Assembly: GCA_910585795.1 (NCBI GenBank)
Contig: CAJUFV010000073.1
Location: forward strand, 1 to 38,798
DNA: 38,798 bases
Reading direction: 5' to 3'
Source: an uncultured Clostridia bacterium
Lineage (GTDB): Bacteria; Bacillota; Clostridia; UBA1381
Below the pieces are notes generated by a model. It was not told the DNA's origin. It saw only the letters and a program-made list of their open reading frames with translations, and did no database searches. How positions within the stretch are numbered: the stretch's first letter is position 1; each line of letters starts with the position of its first letter. The translations under genes and the position numbers were made by a program. Below are positions 23,726-32,242 of the stretch, in pieces.

Positions 23726-24747
23726 ATGATTAAAACCGCGGATTGGATAACACTGTCATTTGATATAGGTAATGGAGCCGCGGAATTTATAAAAAAATTT
23801 ACAACAGAGAAAAAGGCTGTATCAGCGATGCTTACGATTACAGCTATCGGCGTGTATGACGCGTACTTAAACGGAAAACGTATCGGTGATTTTATTCTGG
23901 CGCCCGGCTGTATGGCATACAATAAACGATTGCAGTATCAAACTTATAATATTTTGGATATGCTTGGAAAATATAATGAAATTGTAATTACAGCAGAAGA
24001 GCTGGCATAGAAGTCGTATGAGTGAAAACAGGCCTGAAATTAACACAAAATCGTGTGCTGTTATAGGTTAAATTGAAATCACGTATGCTGACGATACAGG
24101 TGAAAGCATATATACAGATGATACATGGTTATCGAGTAAATCCAATGTGATTTTTAATGATATTTGGGACGGTGAAACATGTGACTCATCTATGGACAGC
24201 GGCGCGGAAACAATGGTTAACACAGTTGCTTTAAGTAAGGATATTTTGATACCATGGGAGGGAGAAATTATCTGTGAGCATGAAATTTTATATCCTAAGG
24301 AGCTTATTATAACGCCTAAAGGAGAACAGGTAATTGATTTTGGTCAGGAAATTATGGGATATGTTGAGTTTGAGGTAAATGCTCGGCAGGGTTACAATCT
24401 GGGAACATTGGGACGGAATTAAGGAGGACGGCATATTTTGGAGTGATGATATGAACTCGTATAATCACTATTCATACGGTTATGTTATAGATTGGATGTA
24501 TTCTGCGGCAGGCGGTATAAAGCCTGATAAGGCAGGAGTTGACAGTGTGATAATTGAGCCTTACACTACAAAATATATTGAATGGGTGGAAACGAAGTAT
24601 AATTTACGTAATGGCAAGATTATGTCTAAGTGGACTAATACTGAAGATGGGACGAAATACGAGATAAAAACACCTGTAGATGCTAAGATTATAATAAACG
24701 AAAAAGAATATATTGTTGGGGCTGGCGAGTACGAATTTTTAATTTGA
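23726..24747 (+). pseudogene. Remnant of a GH78 alpha-L-rhamnosidase
   Basis: Three pieces in different frames resemble successive parts of a glycoside hydrolase 78 enzyme. Piece 1 (23726-24010) has the N-terminal beta-sandwich pattern AYLNGKRIGDFILAPG. Piece 2 (from about 24050, with a TAA at 24069, through 24422) has DDTW, DIWDGETCDSSMDSG and IDFGQEIMGYVEFEV, usual for the rhamnosidase N and D domains. Piece 3 (24379-24747) is the C-terminal part, with TIWEHWDGIKEDG and DDMNSYNHYSYGYVIDWMY. The (alpha/alpha)6 catalytic barrel between pieces 2 and 3 is gone, with a frameshift at the junction near 24385. It still has a ribosome site (AAAGGA). Intact relatives exceed 800 residues, so this is clearly dead. 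Confidence 0.85.
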
Positions 24748-24923
24748 AAATTGCGGGACTAAAATATATTATGCGAAAAGAAAAACAATTGAAATATTAA
24801 TCAGCAGTAATTTAGTCATTTGATGCTTTGAGTCGGCAGCCCGAAACAGAAAATACATATACATTGATATTGGATTTTGAATGTTAAAAAAACAGTAATA
24901 CATTAATTAAGTAATGATTTATC

Positions 24924-24952
24924 TTGCAATTATATCATTATTATAGTATAAT
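24924..24952 (+). promoter_or_regulatory. Sigma-A-type promoter for the ABC-F gene
   Basis: TTGCAA (24924-24929), 17-base spacer, TATAAT (24947-24952), 32 bases before the ABC-F start. The region 24748-24923 between the pseudogene and this promoter is AT-rich and I see no gene in it. Confidence 0.75.
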
Positions 24953-24984
24953 TTAGGAATAAAAAAACTTGTAGGAGAAAATAA

Positions 24985-26598
24985 ATGATAACAGTAACAA
25001 ATGTGAGTTTGAATTTCAGTGGACAAAATCTGTTTTCAGACGTTAATCTTAAATTTACGCCTGGTAACTGCTATGGTGTTATAGGCGCTAACGGAGCCGG
25101 AAAATCAACATTTCTTAAAATACTTTCCGGAGAGCTTGACTCAACAACGGGTGAAGTGTCAATTGACCCGAACTGTCGAATGTCTGTGCTGAAGCAGGAC
25201 CATTTTGCGTATGATGAATACAGCGTACTTGATACAATTATTATGGGTAATAAAAAATTGTACGATATAATGAAAGAAAAAGACGCGTTGTATGAGAAAG
25301 AGGATTTTTCGGATGAGGACGGACTGCACGCGGCTGATTTAGAGGCGGAATTTGCTGAAATGGACGGCTGGGAGGCAGACTCAAATGCTTCAAAGCTGCT
25401 TCAGGGATTAGGACTTGATGAAAGTCTGCTTTATTCTAATATGGCAGACCTTGGAGGCAATGAAAAGGTGAAGGTTTTGTTGGCACAGGCGCTTTTTGGA
25501 GACCCTGACATTATACTGCTTGACGAGCCTACGAACCATCTTGATTTACAGGCTATAGAATGGCTTGAGGATTTTTTGCTGGATTATGAGGGGACTGTAA
25601 TAGTTGTTTCACATGACAGATATTTTCTTAATGTTGTATGTACTCATATAGTGGATATTGATTATTCAAAGGTAAAAATGTATGTGGGTAACTATGAATT
25701 CTGGTATGAGTCAAGCCAGATGATGGAACGTCTGATTAAACAGCAAAATAAGAAGGCGGAGGAAAAAATTAAGGAGCTTCAGACTTTTATTCAGCGGTTT
25801 TCCGCGAACAAATCAAAATCAAAGCAGGCTACCAGCAGAAAGAAAATGCTTGACAAGCTGACAGTTGAGGAGCTTCCGGCGTCATCAAGGCGCTATCCAT
25901 TTGTCGGTTTTGAAATGGACAGGGAAGCAGGACGCGATTTGCTGACGGTTGACGGGATTTCAAAAACAGTTAACGGTGAGAGGCTGTTAAACAATATATC
26001 CTTTACAATGAATCATGATGATAAGATTGCTGTAATAGGAGAGAATGAGATTGCTATTACAGCTCTTATGCAAATTCTGGCAGGTGAAAGTGAAGGCGAT
26101 GAGGGCAGTGTTAAATGGGGAGTTAGTACATCACAGAGCTATTTTCCAAAGGACAATTCAAAATATTTTGACGGCTGTGCTCTGAATCTTGTAGACTGGC
26201 TCAGACAATACAGTGCTGAAGGCTTTGAAACTCAGAATGAATCATATATCAGAGGATTTCTGGGAAGAATGCTGTTTTCAGGTGAAGATGTGTTTAAGCA
26301 GGTAAATGTTTTGTCGGGCGGAGAAAAGGTTAGATGTATGCTGTCGCGCATGATGCTGTACGGCTCAAATATACTTATACTTGACCAGCCCACAAACCAT
26401 CTTGACCTTGAATCCATAACAGCTGTTAATAACGGACTTAAAGCGTTTAAGGGAAATGTTATTTTCGCATCGCATGACCATGAGTTTGTCAACACAATTG
26501 CTAACAGAATTATAGATATACGCGAGGATGGTTCAATTGTGGACAGAATGTGTACGTTTGACGAATATCTGGAAATGAAAAAAGAGGGAAAAGTATAA
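24985..26598 (+). CDS. ykpA: ABC-F ATPase, YkpA type, with one degenerate ATP site
   Basis: This is a soluble 537-residue protein with two ABC domains and no membrane segments, of the ABC-F class that acts on ribosomes. NBD1 has an intact Walker A (GANGAGKST, Lys40) and Walker B (LLDEPTNHLD, Glu181), but its signature reads DLGGNEK (residues 155-161) instead of LSGGE. NBD2 has an intact signature (LSGGEKVR), but its Walker A reads GENEIAITAL (352-361), with Ile358 in place of Lys, and its Walker B ends DQ (Gln468) instead of DE. The composite site formed by NBD2 Walker motifs and NBD1 signature is therefore degenerate in all parts. From memory, YkpA relatives share the altered signature and Walker A; the Gln is extra. 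A linker with KKAEEKIKELQ joins the domains. The next gene starts directly at its stop. Confidence 0.9.
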   Translation: MITVTNVSLNFSGQNLFSDVNLKFTPGNCYGVIGANGAGKSTFLKILSGELDSTTGEVSIDPNCRMSVLKQDHFAYDEYSVLDTIIMGNKKLYDIMKEKDALYEKEDFSDEDGLHAADLEAEFAEMDGWEADSNASKLLQGLGLDESLLYSNMADLGGNEKVKVLLAQALFGDPDIILLDEPTNHLDLQAIEWLEDFLLDYEGTVIVVSHDRYFLNVVCTHIVDIDYSKVKMYVGNYEFWYESSQMMERLIKQQNKKAEEKIKELQTFIQRFSANKSKSKQATSRKKMLDKLTVEELPASSRRYPFVGFEMDREAGRDLLTVDGISKTVNGERLLNNISFTMNHDDKIAVIGENEIAITALMQILAGESEGDEGSVKWGVSTSQSYFPKDNSKYFDGCALNLVDWLRQYSAEGFETQNESYIRGFLGRMLFSGEDVFKQVNVLSGGEKVRCMLSRMMLYGSNILILDQPTNHLDLESITAVNNGLKAFKGNVIFASHDHEFVNTIANRIIDIREDGSIVDRMCTFDEYLEMKKEGKV

Positions 26599-27267
26599 AT
26601 GAAATTTGAAAATACAGAAGTATATGGTATAAAACGCGCGCTGCACGGAATGAGAAATCCCCTTGAGTCGTGGAAAAGAAGCGATACATTTGAGAATAAC
26701 GGAAAAATTGTTATAGGTGAAAATGATTTGAGACTTGCGCAAAGACTTATTCAATCCGGCAGCGAGCATCGTAAATTTATGCGTCAGATTATGGTATCGG
26801 TTGATATAACAGGGCCGTTATACTGGTGGAAGGAATTTGACACATATAAAGTTGGTACTGTCGCAAACAGTACCTCAACTATGCATAAGCTTTCATCTAC
26901 ACCGATAACAAAAGAATGTTTTGAGCTTGATGATTATAATTCGAGGCTTGATTATGACGGCGTAAAGCTGGGAGATGTAATAGACAATCATATTGTGTTT
27001 CTGGAAAGTATGAGGGTTAAATATCTTGAAACAAAGGACAAGGCATACTGGAAAGAGCTTATCCGCTGGCTGCCGAACTCATGGCAGCAAACAAGAACTG
27101 TTACTATGACATATGAAAATCTTCTTGCTATGTGCGGTAAGGGTCAAAGACGATTTCATAAGCTGACAGAATGGTCAGAGTCATTTATCGAATGGGCGCG
27201 TACTCTCCCATACGCACAGGAGCTTCTGTTCATTGATGAACTGGAAGAAAAGGAAGAGAATAAATGA
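26599..27267 (+). CDS. Unknown protein, ThyX-like layout
   Basis: This is a 222-residue soluble protein of unknown function. I recall close look-alikes among gut Firmicutes and phages as 'hypothetical'. The best conserved part is residues about 50-95: SGSEHRKFMRQIMVSVDI, then LYWWKEFDTYKVGTVANS, then TSTMHKL. Its order (EH, F, then two Trp or polar residues, a basic residue, N, S, S) resembles the flavin-dependent thymidylate synthase ThyX (EH..F..., RHR, S, N, S, RY), but the RHR signature is absent. This relation is my inference. The ATG abuts the ykpA stop and the end overlaps the amidohydrolase start by 4 bases, so it is co-translated with both. The Glu-rich end EELEEKEENK is charged and looks unstructured. 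Confidence 0.65.
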   Translation: MKFENTEVYGIKRALHGMRNPLESWKRSDTFENNGKIVIGENDLRLAQRLIQSGSEHRKFMRQIMVSVDITGPLYWWKEFDTYKVGTVANSTSTMHKLSSTPITKECFELDDYNSRLDYDGVKLGDVIDNHIVFLESMRVKYLETKDKAYWKELIRWLPNSWQQTRTVTMTYENLLAMCGKGQRRFHKLTEWSESFIEWARTLPYAQELLFIDELEEKEENK

Positions 27268-28073
27268 TAGTAGATTTTCATACACATATTTTTCCTGATA
27301 AAATGGCGGCAAAGACAATAAAAATTCTTGAGAAAAATGTGGCGGAGCTTGGAGGCGGCTGGAAGGCTCAAATACCCGCAACAGTGGAGGCTCTGCTGGA
27401 ATCTATGAAGAAAAACGGTATAGATTATTCTGTAGTGCTGCCGATTGCGACGAATGTACATCAGTCGGCCACGATAAATGCGTTTGCGCAGAAGGTAAAT
27501 AGTATTGAAGGTCTGTTTTCATTTGGTTCTCTGCATCCTATGCAGAATGACTGGGAGAGTGTGCTGTATGATATAAAAGAAAAGGGGCTTCGCGGAATAA
27601 AGCTTCATCCGGAATATCAGGATTTTTTTATAGACAGCCGTGAATCAATACGAATATTAAAAAAATGTGAAGAGCTGGACCTTGTTACAGTGCTTCACGC
27701 CGGACATGATATAGGTACTAAGCCGCCGAGACACTGTATGCCTGAAAGACTGAAAAAGATTCTTGAGTATGTAAAGGGAGATAAAATAATTGCCGGACAT
27801 TTCGGAGGCTTTGGCGCATGGGATGAGGTTGAAAAATATCTTGTTGGTACGCCGCTTTATTTTGACACGGCATATACAGTTGATTTTATAGACAGAGAAC
27901 AGTTTTTTAGAATAATAAAAACTCACGGAAGCAAGAAGATTATTCATGCGACAGATTCTCCGTGGGAAAAACAAGGACACGCCGTGGAGTTTATAAATTC
28001 TTCGGAGCTGGCTGATGATGAAAAAGATGATATTTTTTATAAAAACGCAAAAAAACTTTTAAAAATATGTTGA
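27264..28073 (+). CDS. Amidohydrolase family metal-dependent hydrolase
   Basis: This 269-residue protein has the TIM-barrel amidohydrolase (Amidohydro_2/TatD-like) fold. The metal-binding start VDFHTHIF supplies His6 and His8; HPEYQ (about residues 113-117), VLHAGHD (about 145-151) and GHFGGFGAWDE follow, and HATDSPW carries the C-terminal catalytic Asp. Members hydrolyse lactones, amides or decarboxylate aromatic acids; the substrate cannot be read. It overlaps the preceding unknown gene by 4 bases (ATGA), so translation is coupled. It ends over the promoter of mbl. Confidence 0.88.
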   Translation: MIVDFHTHIFPDKMAAKTIKILEKNVAELGGGWKAQIPATVEALLESMKKNGIDYSVVLPIATNVHQSATINAFAQKVNSIEGLFSFGSLHPMQNDWESVLYDIKEKGLRGIKLHPEYQDFFIDSRESIRILKKCEELDLVTVLHAGHDIGTKPPRHCMPERLKKILEYVKGDKIIAGHFGGFGAWDEVEKYLVGTPLYFDTAYTVDFIDREQFFRIIKTHGSKKIIHATDSPWEKQGHAVEFINSSELADDEKDDIFYKNAKKLLKIC

Positions 28074-28098
28074 GTAAATGGCAATAATAAGATATAAT
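28070..28098 (+). promoter_or_regulatory. Promoter for mbl-fabZ operon
   Basis: TTGAGT (28070-28075) overlaps the amidohydrolase stop codon; 17-base spacer, TATAAT (28093-28098). The leader to mbl is about 95 bases and AT-rich. Confidence 0.55.
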
Positions 28099-28201
28099 AA
28101 ACGCAGGAAATAAAATAAATTCCAATGTGATAAAAATAAAAGTGTTTATTATAAAATAAAAATAATAGTGTATAGATTTGTTATGACTTAGGAGCAGAGA
28201 T

Positions 28202-29227
28202 ATGTTCAGTAGTGATATAAGTATCGACCTTGGTACGGCTACGATGCTTGTTTATATAAAAAATAAGGGTATCGTCCTGCGTGAGCCTACCGTTATTGCG
28301 GTAAACACAAAGACTAATGAAGTCTGCGCGGTTGGTAATGACGCTCTTGTGATGCTGGGAAGAACTCCGCCGCATATTCAGGCGGTGCGTCCGCTTATTG
28401 ACGGTGTAATATCTAATTTGACGCTTACGCAGGAAATGATAAAGCATTTTTTCCGTAAGATTTTTTCAAGAACAGCGGGACATCCGCGTATTATGATGTG
28501 TGTGCCCAGCGGTGTTACAGACGTTGAACAGAGAGCTGTTATAGAAGCGGCGCGGGAGGTTGGAGCAAGAGATATTTATATAATAGAGGAACCGGTCGCG
28601 GCGGCGCTTGGAGCTGGATATGATATTTCACGTCCCAGAGGCACTATGATTGTGGATATTGGAGGAGGAACGACAGATATAGCCGTAATGTCTCTTGGCG
28701 GAGTGGTTGTAAGCCGTTCGCTTAAAATTGCCGGTGATGAGTTTAATGAGGCAATTGTACGGTATATGCGTAAGGAAATGGGTATGGTTATAGGACCTCG
28801 CACAGCGGAGAGAATAAAGCTTGAGGTTGGCGGAGTAATACCACGCTCTAAAGAGCTTTTGTGTGAAGCAAAGGGATTAAGTGTTTTGTCAGGACTGCCT
28901 AAATCAGCAATTGTATCTTCTAACGACCTGTATCCCGCATTTGATGATTTTGTATATAATATGACTGAAAGAGTGAGAGAAGTACTTGAGGAAACTCCTC
29001 CGGAGCTGCATGGCGATATTATTCAGGATGGTATTATTATGACAGGCGGAGGCTCGCTTATATATGGACTGGATAAACGTATCTCCGATGTGACGGGCGT
29101 AAAGGTGGTGCTGGCTCGTGATATAGTGGATTGCGTCGCTTTGGGCGCGGGGGTTGCGCTGGATAATATAGACACAGTTACTGACCCTACGCATGTATTT
29201 CATAAGAAAGCATATATCAGAGACTAA
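28202..29227 (+). CDS. mbl: MreB-like actin (Mbl type)
   Basis: This is a 341-residue second MreB paralogue. The actin-type ATP motifs are SIDLGTATMLVY (residues 7-18), VDIGGGTTDIAVMSLGG and TGGGSLIYGLDKRI. It differs from the first copy in length and in the tail (VFHKKAYIRD). In Bacillus, mbl is the paralogue next to fabZ (ywpB), and fabZ follows here after 22 bases, supporting the Mbl name over MreBH. Mbl guides cell wall elongation beneath the membrane with MreB. AGGAG is at 28191-28195, 6 bases before the ATG. Conservation of the catalytic Asp and Gly loops suggests an active ATPase. Confidence 0.92.
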   Translation: MFSSDISIDLGTATMLVYIKNKGIVLREPTVIAVNTKTNEVCAVGNDALVMLGRTPPHIQAVRPLIDGVISNLTLTQEMIKHFFRKIFSRTAGHPRIMMCVPSGVTDVEQRAVIEAAREVGARDIYIIEEPVAAALGAGYDISRPRGTMIVDIGGGTTDIAVMSLGGVVVSRSLKIAGDEFNEAIVRYMRKEMGMVIGPRTAERIKLEVGGVIPRSKELLCEAKGLSVLSGLPKSAIVSSNDLYPAFDDFVYNMTERVREVLEETPPELHGDIIQDGIIMTGGGSLIYGLDKRISDVTGVKVVLARDIVDCVALGAGVALDNIDTVTDPTHVFHKKAYIRD

Positions 29228-29249
29228 ATAAAAGAAAGGATATTTAATA

Positions 29250-29711
29250 ATGAAAAAAGACACGATTACTTTGACTAATGTAGAAATTCAAAAAATTCTG
29301 CCGCATCGTTATCCGTTTTTGCTTGTTGATAAAATTGTTGAGTTTGAAGAGGGGAAAAGTATAACGGGAATAAAGAATGTAACGGCTAATGAACCGCAGT
29401 TTACAGGGCATTTCCCTGGTAATCCCATAATGCCTGGCGTACTTATTACTGAGGCTCTTGCGCAGGTTGGAGCGGTGATGCTTCTTTCTATGCCTGAAAA
29501 TAAAGGCAAGCTGGGCGTTTTTACGGGAATTAATAATTTTAAATTCCGTCGCCAGGTAGTGCCAGGAGATACTCTTGAGCTTCACGCTGATTTGCTGACA
29601 TACCGTCATGGAATGGGTAAGGCCAATGTAAAAGCGACTGTGGGCGGGCAGACTGCGGCATCCGGAGAAATTAGTTTTGCGGTTGTGGACAATGTGGCAA
29701 ATGAAGAATAA
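29250..29711 (+). CDS. fabZ: 3-hydroxyacyl-[ACP] dehydratase FabZ
   Basis: FabZ removes water from 3-hydroxyacyl-ACP in type II fatty acid synthesis. It has 153 residues in the hot-dog fold. The motif ILPHRYPFLLVD opens the conserved part, and the catalytic His54 and Glu68 sit in GHFPGNPIMPGVLITEALAQ (53-72). Only this fatty acid gene is present, outside a fab cluster. It follows mbl by 22 bases with AAAGGA as ribosome site and overlaps the next gene by one base (TAATG). Confidence 0.97.
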   Translation: MKKDTITLTNVEIQKILPHRYPFLLVDKIVEFEEGKSITGIKNVTANEPQFTGHFPGNPIMPGVLITEALAQVGAVMLLSMPENKGKLGVFTGINNFKFRRQVVPGDTLELHADLLTYRHGMGKANVKATVGGQTAASGEISFAVVDNVANEE

Positions 29712-30451
29712 TGATAAGAAATGATGAATGTTTAGATGACTTGCAGAACGGTCTTTTTATCATTCAGAAACAAAACGGCTTCAAATTCGGTGTTGATGCC
29801 GTTTTGTTGTCTGATTTTGCGAAGGACGCGCGAAGCGATAATACGCTTGATTTGTGTACAGGGACAGGAATTATTCCGATACTTCTTTCGGCTAAAACAA
29901 AAACGGAGAATATATGCGGAATTGAAATTCAGGAAAATATTGCCGAAATGGCACAGCGAAGCGTGATATATAATAATCTGGGGGGACGTGTACATATAAT
30001 TCAGGGGGATTTGAAAAATGCTCCTGATATATATGGAAGGGCGGTATTTGATAAAATAACCTGTAATCCTCCGTATATGAAATACGGCGCTGGTATAAAA
30101 AATGATATAAATACAAAATCGGTGTCGCGTCATGAGGTGTTATGCAGTCTTGACGATGTGCTGCGTGTCAGCTCGTGTATGTTAATATCAAAGGGACGAT
30201 TTTTTATGATACATCGTCCATCGAGACTGGCAGATATTATCTGCGGTATGAGAAGTTATAGGATAGAGCCTAAAAGACTGCGTTTTGTGCAGCCGTCTTA
30301 TGAAAAAGCGCCTAATCTTGTGCTTGTTGAAGGAATGAAGGACGGAGGCGAGGAATTGAAATTGATGCCGCCGCTGTATATGTATAATCCAGATGGTACA
30401 TATTCCGATGAAATTAATAAGATTTACGGCAGACATAAAAAAGACTGTTGA
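29711..30451 (+). CDS. tRNA1(Val) adenine37-N6-methyltransferase-like enzyme
   Basis: This 246-residue SAM-dependent methyltransferase resembles TrmN6 and Bacillus YabB. N-terminal FGVDAVLLSDFA leads into the SAM loop DLCTGTGIIPILLS (about residues 47-60), then GIEIQENIAEMA, and the catalytic NPPY (CNPPYMKYG, about 118-126) typical of N6-adenine methylases. RPSRLADIICGMRSY is the C-terminal family block. It overlaps fabZ by one base. In Bacillus a YabB-rsmI neighbourhood is known, and rsmI is the next gene here, after 311 bases. The exact tRNA target is inferred from family. Confidence 0.85.
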   Translation: MIRNDECLDDLQNGLFIIQKQNGFKFGVDAVLLSDFAKDARSDNTLDLCTGTGIIPILLSAKTKTENICGIEIQENIAEMAQRSVIYNNLGGRVHIIQGDLKNAPDIYGRAVFDKITCNPPYMKYGAGIKNDINTKSVSRHEVLCSLDDVLRVSSCMLISKGRFFMIHRPSRLADIICGMRSYRIEPKRLRFVQPSYEKAPNLVLVEGMKDGGEELKLMPPLYMYNPDGTYSDEINKIYGRHKKDC

Positions 30452-30762
30452 TAAAAACAGCCTTTCGGGAATATGTGATATTTTATGTGACAGCAATTAG
30501 AGTAACGTATTATTTGATGTTTATGGAAGCATTAATTTTGTTATAATATCGCCTTTCTATATATATTCCTGCATTAAAAAAAACGTGGCCTCGGTTTTTA
30601 TGCTGCGATACATCTTATCCTTAAATACGGTATGACAAACCAAAGCCCGCGTTTTTTGACAATGTAAACCATATTTAAGTTAATATTAAGCTGTGACAAA
30701 AAATTATTATACAACATTATACATAATTTGTAAACAATATTTAATAAAGTGAGAAGGTCAAT
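30452..30762 (+). other. Gene-free 311-base gap before rsmI
   Basis: No reading frame on either strand looks real. The stretch includes an imperfect hairpin near the end of the methyltransferase gene (AAGACTGTT with AACAGCCTT) that could weakly terminate. A TTGACA at 30656-30661 has TTAATA 18 bases on, a possible promoter for rsmI. The rest is AT-rich without clear features. Confidence 0.4.
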
Positions 30763-31602
30763 ATGAACGGGAAATTATATTTATGCGCTACGCCTATAGG
30801 AAATTTGGGTGACATATCCGCGCGATGTCTTGAGGTTTTAAATACAGCTGATTTAATAGCCGCTGAGGATACAAGAAGAACGATTCAGCTTTTAAATCAT
30901 TTTGAAATATCTAAGCCGCTTACAAGCTATCATGAGCATAATAGGCATGAAAAAGGAGAGTACATAATATCGCTGCTTAAAAGCGGTAAAAATGTTGTGG
31001 TTGTATCAGACGCGGGAACGCCTGCCATTTCTGATCCGGGTGAGGATTTGGTTAGACTGTGCGCACAGAATAATGTTGATGTCACTTCAATTCCGGGGCC
31101 TGTAGCGGGAATAAATGCTCTTATTATTTCGGGACTTTCAACACGGCGTTTCGCCTTTGAAGGGTTTCTTTCAGTAAATAAGCGTCACAGAAGGGAGCAT
31201 CTTGAAAGTGTTAAAAGAGATACACATACTCTGATATTTTATGAAGCGCCGCATAAGCTGAAAAATACACTTTCTGATATGTGCCGAACTTTTGGCGGTG
31301 ATAGGAAAATAGCGCTTGTACGCGAGCTTACCAAAATACATGAAGAGGTTAAACGCTGTACGCTTGATGAAGCGGTTGATTTTTATTCGGAAAATAATCC
31401 GAGAGGAGAATATGTCATAGTAATCGAAGGGGCGCCGGAAATAGAAGAGACGGATAACAATATCTGGGACAATGTTTCAATAAAGGAGCATGTAGATAAA
31501 TACATAGCTGAAGGAATGACGTCAAAAGAGGCTATTAAAAAATCCGCTTTGGACAGAGGCGTATCAAAACGAGAGGTATATAACGAATATCATAAGGAGT
31601 AA
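30763..31602 (+). CDS. rsmI: 16S rRNA (cytidine1402-2'-O)-methyltransferase RsmI
   Basis: RsmI adds a ribose 2'-O-methyl to C1402 in the decoding centre of 16S rRNA. It has 279 residues and the TP-methylase (tetrapyrrole methylase-like) fold: LYLCATPIGNLGDISARCLEVL at the N-terminus, AEDTRRTIQLLNHF, VVVVSDAGTPAISDPGEDLV, and SIPGPVAGINALIISGL. The C-terminal part ends with a small helical domain (EAIKKSALDRGVSKREVY), usual in the family. AGTGAGAAGG precedes the ATG. A 96-residue unknown follows after 6 bases. Confidence 0.96.
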   Translation: MNGKLYLCATPIGNLGDISARCLEVLNTADLIAAEDTRRTIQLLNHFEISKPLTSYHEHNRHEKGEYIISLLKSGKNVVVVSDAGTPAISDPGEDLVRLCAQNNVDVTSIPGPVAGINALIISGLSTRRFAFEGFLSVNKRHRREHLESVKRDTHTLIFYEAPHKLKNTLSDMCRTFGGDRKIALVRELTKIHEEVKRCTLDEAVDFYSENNPRGEYVIVIEGAPEIEETDNNIWDNVSIKEHVDKYIAEGMTSKEAIKKSALDRGVSKREVYNEYHKE

Positions 31603-31608
31603 AGGATT

Positions 31609-31899
31609 ATGAAGAGAAAAGCATTATTTCTTATTGGCGCTGCGGCGACAGCAGGGATTTACAGTGCGATTAAGGGGAAAGGCCCGTTTAACAAATGGCG
31701 TTTTGAAAAACAGCACGAAAGAATATCACATTATGTTGAAACTCACTATCCGTCCGCGCGATATACTCCTATTGAAGCGGCCGGAAATGGATGGGTTACT
31801 GTAATTAAACGTTTTGGTATGCCTAAAATTATGTTATATATCACCTGTGACAGTGACGGAAATTATATTTTTACAGAGTCGGAGGCGGTTAATTCGTAA
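31609..31899 (+). CDS. Small hypothetical protein, membrane-anchored start
   Basis: This is a 96-residue protein I do not recognise. The first 20 residues (MKRKALFLIGAAATAGIYSA) are basic then hydrophobic, like a signal anchor. The rest is mixed alpha/beta with FEKQHERISHYVETHYP and GNGWVTVIKRFGMPKIMLYI. It is 6 bases from the rsmI stop with AAAGGAT as ribosome site and may be co-transcribed. No motifs point to an enzyme. Confidence 0.65.
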   Translation: MKRKALFLIGAAATAGIYSAIKGKGPFNKWRFEKQHERISHYVETHYPSARYTPIEAAGNGWVTVIKRFGMPKIMLYITCDSDGNYIFTESEAVNS

Positions 31900-31947
31900 C
31901 CTTTATTCTTCCTGCGGCATAGTATATGCTAAAAGGAGGTTTTAGTT

Positions 31948-32136
31948 ATGGGATTATTTGGAGGAGGCTGTAATAACGGCGGCTCGGATTCATGGATTTG
32001 GATTATAATTATTGTTGTTCTGGTACTTGTGTGCTGTGACGGCAATATTTTAGGCGGCGGAAATAATAATTGCTGCTGCGAACCATGCTGTGACCCGTGC
32101 TGCGACCCATGCAGACACAATGACTGCTGTGATTAA
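31948..32136 (+). CDS. Cys-rich membrane mini-protein
   Basis: A 62-residue ORF follows a perfect AAAGGAGGT (31932-31940) by 7 bases. A Gly/Asn-rich start (GLFGGGCNNGG) precedes one very hydrophobic segment (about residues 17-28, WIWIIIIVVLVLV), then a Cys-rich tail with CCCEPCCDPCCDPC and CC near the end. It recalls YjcZ-type sporulation mini-proteins in size, Gly-rich start and single helix, but these lack the Cys repeats. Its own terminator follows at once. The Cys pairs could bind metals or crosslink in a spore layer; this is a guess. Confidence 0.7.
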   Translation: MGLFGGGCNNGGSDSWIWIIIIVVLVLVCCDGNILGGGNNNCCCEPCCDPCCDPCRHNDCCD

Positions 32137-32147
32137 TATCAGCCGGA

Positions 32148-32173
32148 AAAAAGGACTCTGATGAGTCCTTTTT
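32148..32173 (+). terminator. Terminator after the Cys-rich mini-gene
   Basis: AAAAAGGACTC (32148-32158) pairs with GAGTCCTTTTT (32163-32173) around a TGAT loop, 11 perfect pairs. The hairpin ends in T's from the stem itself. Confidence 0.85.
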
Positions 32174-32242
32174 GTATGTAATAGGAGGTTTTTGCGCAAT
32201 ATTATGTTAGAGCTATTAAAACGAAAAAAAGGAGAAAAGAAA

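Noticed and set aside
30635..30646. 12-base match ACAAACCAAAGC also at 37860-37871
   Set aside because: A window this size should contain tens of chance 12-base pairs, and the flanks do not match.
32153..32170. CTGATGAG within the hairpin after the Cys-rich gene, resembling the hammerhead ribozyme core
   Set aside because: No GAAA box or other hammerhead stems lie near; the stretch is fully explained by the terminator stem GGACTC/GAGTCC with TGAT loop.
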